A stretch of 64,000 bases of DNA, from assembly GCF_026212465.1 (NCBI RefSeq), contig NC_080059.1, positions 15,056,135 through 15,120,134 of the forward strand, written 5' to 3'. Below, piece after piece: positions 60,024 to 64,000 of the stretch. The notes beneath the pieces were generated by a model. It worked only from the letters and a program-made list of their open reading frames with translations, was not told the DNA's origin and searched no databases. Position 1 is the first letter of the stretch. Each line of letters starts with the position of its first letter. Made by a program: the position numbers and the translations under genes. This DNA comes from Amaranthus tricolor (lineage: Eukaryota; Streptophyta; Magnoliopsida; Caryophyllales; Amaranthaceae).

Positions 60024-61464
60024 TGTTGGACCTCTTGAGTTTTGATGATGACTACACTTTAGCAAATATGTGTTTAGAGATTGTGCAGGTCGATATCCGA
60101 TTATGATTATGATTATGATCGTTGATAGTACCTATGCCTTAGCTTATGGAAACGTACATGTCAAAAGGTTTCAATTGATGTTAGGAGAAGTATATCGCTT
60201 GGGATGTAAAATGGAGACAGCAGATCTACTGTTCCCAAGTTGGATGTTCTAGCTAAACTGAAGTCTGGAGACAGCACACTGTTCCTGAGCTGAAGGTTGA
60301 CTACGTTGACTAAAAATTCTGGTTATCATATTTTAATTATTATTTTTTAGTTAATGTATTTTAAATTAAATTGTTGCAGTAAAAATTTAATTTAAGTTAA
60401 TTGGCAAATCGTTTTTGTTAAAGAAAATGTATTCACGATTTATTTGTTAAGATCCTTTATTTTAGGATCTATTTTTAATAAATCTTGGATTTGTTAAAAA
60501 TAGAATTAACTAACTTTGAATTGGTCTTAGCAAATCTTTTCAGCCGGTCTTTATTCCTAAAAATTAGCAAACAATCATTCCCACTAAGATTAACCGTTTT
60601 CTAAATATAGCATGAAGTTCCAGCCATTAATTTGGGGAACAGGAATTACTACTGAAGAAACTGCTACTTTAGGGAACAGCGGTTATTAAAGGAACAGCGG
60701 TTATTGTTTATGTACACGTGTGATTTGACTTAATCAAATCTTATGGAAATAACCGTGTGTTTGCTTAATCCACATTACTCCCATGATCTTTTGATAGTGG
60801 GATGATGGATTGGATTATTCCACTTTCTTAGGAATATTATTTTCTATAAATTGCAAGATAATTCCGGTTTTTAAAGTGAAGAGAAGTAATCCAACGTTTT
60901 GTGCTTAAGTATTTTTCATACGTTTTTGTTGGATTTTACAAGAAATATTTTGTTCTCAAAATTGCCAATTAATTTAGAATATTTTCTTGATGCAACTCTT
61001 TGATTTATTTTAGAGAATTTCTATCCTTTTTGTAAGGGTTTTTGAGAGTTTATGTAATTAGACTCGGGTGAGTCTAAGGGGGAAATTAGATAGCTTTGAG
61101 TGAAGCTAGAGAGGATTAGCTTGAAGAGAAGCTAAGGTTGTTGCTTGGAGTAAAGCAATTAGAGAGAAGAGGAGTCGGCCTAGGTGTTACGCTTCGAGTG
61201 AAGCAAGGTGTTTATTGTGATTGTAACTAATTGCCTTAAACATAGTGGAGTTTTTGAAAATCCCAAGTGGTCGTGGTTTTTCCTTTTGTTTAGGCCCAAA
61301 AGGTTTCCACGTAAAATCGTGTGTCTCTCTTATTATTTTGCTCTTAGTTTAAGCTTTATTTATTTTAAATAATTCCGCAAAAACAGGGCACAATCGCTTA
61401 AACTTGCAACAACAACAATTCACCCCCCCTCTTGTTGCTGTTCCCGTTCCTAATTGAATCAACA
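60024..61464 (+). repeat. SIRE-type 5' LTR (1441 bp)
   Basis: TG...CA ends (TGTTGGACC to ATCAACA), followed at once by the tRNA-Met primer site. Contains several CTGTTCC / GGAACAG words and a GAGTGAAGC-type short repeat (61097-61212). Confidence 0.88.
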
Positions 61465-61466
61465 AT

Positions 61467-61480
61467 TGGTATCAGAGCCC
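61467..61480 (+). other. Primer-binding site (tRNA-Met type)
   Basis: TGGTATCAGAGCCC, two bases after the LTR end. Confidence 0.9.
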
Positions 61481-61532
61481 TGTTCCCAGAAGATCAGGAA
61501 ACCCTGAGGGCAGATTCTGGTGTTCCCTAAAA

Positions 61533-63329
61533 ATGTCAATTATGAACGAACGAATGGAAGAAGGGTATTCAACTCAAAGACCGCCAATGTTCGATGGAAA
61601 ATTCTATACATACTGGAAGAATAGGATGGAGATCTTCATCAAAGCGGAAAATTATCAAGTTTGGAGAGTCATAGAAATCGGAGATTTTGAGGTAACCACT
61701 ACTAACTCCAACAATGAAATTGTTCCCAAACCTATAACCGAATATGAAAAAGAAGATTTTCAGAAAATGGAATTAAATGCTCTTGCTATAAAATTACTTC
61801 ATTGTGGTCTTGGACCAAACGAGCATAATAGAATTATGGGGTGCAAATCCGCTAAGCAAATTTGGGACCTGCTTGCTGTTACCCATGAGGGAACAAGTGA
61901 AGTCAAACGGTCCAAAATTGATTTGTTAATGTCTAAATACGAGAGATTTGTTATGGAGCCAAGAGAAAGTATCCAAGAGATGTTCACTAGGTTCACCAAC
62001 ATAACAAACGAGCTTGTCTCTCTTGGAAGAATAATTCCCACTGATGAACAAGTAAGGAAGATCCTAAGGAGCCTTCCTCAAGATGAGCGCTGGAGGGCCA
62101 AGGTTACTGCTATACAAGAGTCCAAAGATTTTACTAAGTTCAATCTAGAGGAGCTGGCTGGTTCCCTAATGACGCATGAATTGCATTTGGGAACAGCAGA
62201 CAGTTCCAGGAACAAGGGACTGGCTCTGGCAGCGGGGGAACAGGACGAATCAGAATGTGATGAGGAAGAGGCTGCTTTATTGGTACGAAAATTCAAGAAG
62301 TTCTTCAGAAACAGCAGGTATGCAAATCAAAGAAACAACAAAGAAAGAAGAACAAAAAATCTTGAATGCCACAAATGTGGAAGTACCGAACACTTCATCA
62401 AGGATTGCCCAACATGGAAGAATGAAAAGGGCAAGGGAAAGACAAGAGATTCAAGAAGACCGTTGAACAAAGAGAATTTTAACAAGACTGACTTTCGTAG
62501 GGCCATGATTGCTGCATGGGGAGAAACTGAAAGTGAGAATGAAACTATTGTTCCCGAAGAAGAGGAGACAGCTAACCTATGTCTCATGGCTACGCATAAA
62601 GGCAAGGAGAAGCAGGTAAATATTTCTAATTCATTTTCTGACCATTCATTTAATCTAAGTAAAAATGAATTAAAAGAGTTGTTAAAAGAGACACAAGCTA
62701 AACTTGAAAATTGCAATGATAAGTGTCTCAAGTTAGAAAAGGAACTTAAGGTAAGCAAAGACCATGTCTCATACATAAACACCTTTAGACATGATGTCCA
62801 AAACAGATTTTTCGGTTTGTTGGACCAAAATATAATCCTAAAGGAAAATATGGAGAGACTTAAGAAGAAAAATGTTATTCTTAACATTGAGCTATCGCAA
62901 TACAAATTATTAGGCTTAAACGAGGAATTGATAGATGCATCTACTAAAGATTTATACAATGATTTTCAATATTTAAAACTGAATTCGGAATCCAACCGTA
63001 ACAACAATAATAATCTTGAATTAAATTTAAGAGAAAAAGGGAAAATCAAAATAACTCCCAAATGGATTCTAGATGCTAAAAGTAAGAAATCACAAGGCCT
63101 AAATTATTTTAAGAATAACAAAAGTAAGAAAGCTTACGTTGATCTTCCTAGAGACAGGTACTGTACCTTCTGTGGTAAAGCTGGCCATCTGAAGGAACAG
63201 TGCACCAAAAGGGAACAGTATACTGTCTCCAACAGAAACTATGTCGATAACATTCAGATTGATAAATATGATTCATGTAAGATCGACAAGGAACCCAAGA
63301 AAGTCTGGGTTCCTATAATTAACAATTAA
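61533..63329 (+). CDS. SIRE-type copia gag, 598 aa
   Basis: ATG at 61533 is the first in frame, 53 bp after the primer site. The N-terminus (RPPMFDGKFYTYWKNRMEIFI) and AKQIWDLLAVTHEGT...VKRSKIDLLMSKYE (residues ~25-150) are the UBN2/gag capsid domain. A first CCHC knuckle CHKCGSTEHFIKDC lies at ~280-293, an acidic segment at ~330-350, a predicted coiled coil (ELKELLKETQAKLENCNDKC...) at ~370-470, and a second knuckle CTFCGKAGHLKEQC at ~543-556. It ends KKVWVPIINN. Forms the particle and binds the element RNA. A 598-aa gag with two knuckles is longer than the usual copia gag but normal for SIRE. Confidence 0.9.
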   Translation: MSIMNERMEEGYSTQRPPMFDGKFYTYWKNRMEIFIKAENYQVWRVIEIGDFEVTTTNSNNEIVPKPITEYEKEDFQKMELNALAIKLLHCGLGPNEHNRIMGCKSAKQIWDLLAVTHEGTSEVKRSKIDLLMSKYERFVMEPRESIQEMFTRFTNITNELVSLGRIIPTDEQVRKILRSLPQDERWRAKVTAIQESKDFTKFNLEELAGSLMTHELHLGTADSSRNKGLALAAGEQDESECDEEEAALLVRKFKKFFRNSRYANQRNNKERRTKNLECHKCGSTEHFIKDCPTWKNEKGKGKTRDSRRPLNKENFNKTDFRRAMIAAWGETESENETIVPEEEETANLCLMATHKGKEKQVNISNSFSDHSFNLSKNELKELLKETQAKLENCNDKCLKLEKELKVSKDHVSYINTFRHDVQNRFFGLLDQNIILKENMERLKKKNVILNIELSQYKLLGLNEELIDASTKDLYNDFQYLKLNSESNRNNNNNLELNLREKGKIKITPKWILDAKSKKSQGLNYFKNNKSKKAYVDLPRDRYCTFCGKAGHLKEQCTKREQYTVSNRNYVDNIQIDKYDSCKIDKEPKKVWVPIINN

Positions 63330-64000
63330 TTATCTTACAGGTCCAAGTGAGGGGGAACAGCTCATGGTATCTCGACAGTGGGTGTTCCAAGCATATGACG
63401 GGTGACAAATCTAAATTTCTCTCACTTGAAGCCTATGATGGGGGAACAGTAATCTTCGGTGACAATATGAAGGGTGAGATAATCGCCAAAGGAAAGGTTG
63501 GAAGGTCATGTTCCCACGCCATTGATAATGTATTTTTAGTCGAGAATTTGAAACACAACTTACTCAGCATTTCTCAATTTTGTGATAAGGTTAACTCTGT
63601 AAACTTTACTTCTGAAAAGTGCATTATTTCTAGGAACGACACAGGAGACATCATTCTTGAGGGAATCAGAAAAGGGAACACTTATGTAGTGGACCTGGAC
63701 ACTGTTCCCAGAAACAGTCTAACGTGTCTAAGTGTTATAGAAGACGACCCACTTCTTTGGCATAAGCGTCTAGGTCATGCTAGTTATTCATTGATTAATA
63801 CATTAAGATCTAAAGACCTAGTTAGAGGACTACCATCTATAAAATTCCTTAAGGATGAAATATGTGATCCTTGTGCCAAAGGAAAACAAGTAAGGTCATC
63901 TTTTAAACCAAAGAATGTTGTGACCACCTCAAATACGCTTGAATTATTACACATGGATTTGTGTGGACCTATGAGAATACAAAGCCGTAGTGGCAAGAGA
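63323..64000 (+). CDS. SIRE-type copia pol, start (protease, integrase N-terminus), cut by window edge
   Basis: Open from 63323 to 64000 in the frame -1 relative to gag, overlapping its last 7 bases. Motifs: SSWYLDSGCSKHMTGD (aspartic protease, Cys in place of the usual Ala after DSG, as is common in this lineage), NLKHNLLSISQFCD, LLWHKRLGHAS and CDPCAKGKQ (HHCC zinc finger of integrase, ~63755-63885), LLHMDLCGPM (start of the integrase core with the first catalytic Asp). No ATG at the start, so it is probably expressed as a gag-pol fusion through frameshifting, or by another route. Confidence 0.9.

Larger units (their letters stand above)
60024..64000 (+). mobile_element. SIRE-type Ty1/copia element, 5' part, continues past window
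   Basis: 5' LTR 60024-61464, primer-binding site 61467-61480, gag ORF 61533-63329, then pol open to the window edge. The long LTR starting TGTTGGACCTCTTGAGTTTTGATGATGAC, the long gag with two CCHC knuckles and a coiled coil, and the pol motifs fit the SIRE/Maximus lineage. No stops or frameshifts in the coding regions seen, so it is likely a recent insertion. The 3' LTR is outside the window. Confidence 0.9.

Overview
The window is plant nuclear DNA, almost certainly a core eudicot. It has intron-bearing class III peroxidase genes with the canonical 192/166 nt internal exons, plant-type LINE, Ty1/copia, Ty3/gypsy, CACTA and hAT elements, and AT-rich spacers. A Caryophyllales (Amaranthaceae-like) source is a guess from the general look of the repeats, not something I can prove. 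There are no operons, CRISPR arrays or bacterial genes. The only intact host-type genes I can support are three secretory peroxidases, all on the minus strand; everything else is transposon-derived or non-coding.

Layout. 1-6254: a 5'-cut LINE (ORF1, frameshifted ORF2, 3'UTR, poly(A)) followed by a 176-bp TA tract. 6437-8150: 3' part of a CACTA element with Ulp1-type protease exons and a 169-bp tandem repeat. 8192-9082: 3' end of a copia element on the minus strand. 9132-10200: a broken peroxidase unit on the plus strand. 10214-12532: a complete non-autonomous CACTA of the same family as the first, with an ATG target-site duplication (TSD). 12683-13141: a long foldback element. 13410-14420: MITE-like DNA and a hAT relic. 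15406-23627: a decayed copia element of the same family as the one at 8192, carrying a 2.2-kb hAT insertion with an 8-bp TSD. 24538-25075: a second foldback.

25630-40194 is the most interesting stretch. Two tandem units each hold a peroxidase gene and a CACTA element that carries exons of a host gene (possibly DONSON-like). The units are nearly identical from peroxidase exon 4 into the CACTA element but much more diverged in their 3' flanks, which suggests copying or conversion rather than simple duplication. The second unit has the complete CACTA (37509-40194, TTT TSD); the first is cut.

41655-52940: a decayed Ty3/gypsy element on the minus strand with a ~3-kb 5' LTR, into which a 3.57-kb LTR of the same family has inserted (TACTA TSD). 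52945-53445: a LINE tail. 54393-55930: the third peroxidase gene. 56166-58797: MITE, CACTA end, SINE-like and LTR fragments and a third foldback. 60024-64000: the 5' LTR, gag and start of pol of a SIRE-type copia element that looks young and intact as far as the window goes.

How it fits together: the locus is a small peroxidase cluster (three genes and one dead copy sharing 5' and 3' flanks) scattered and rearranged by nested transposons. I found no convincing new biochemical system. The strongest unusual signals are the mosaic peroxidase/CACTA tandem block, the captured exons in that CACTA, and a dispersed GGAACAG/CTGTTCC word throughout the SIRE-type element.
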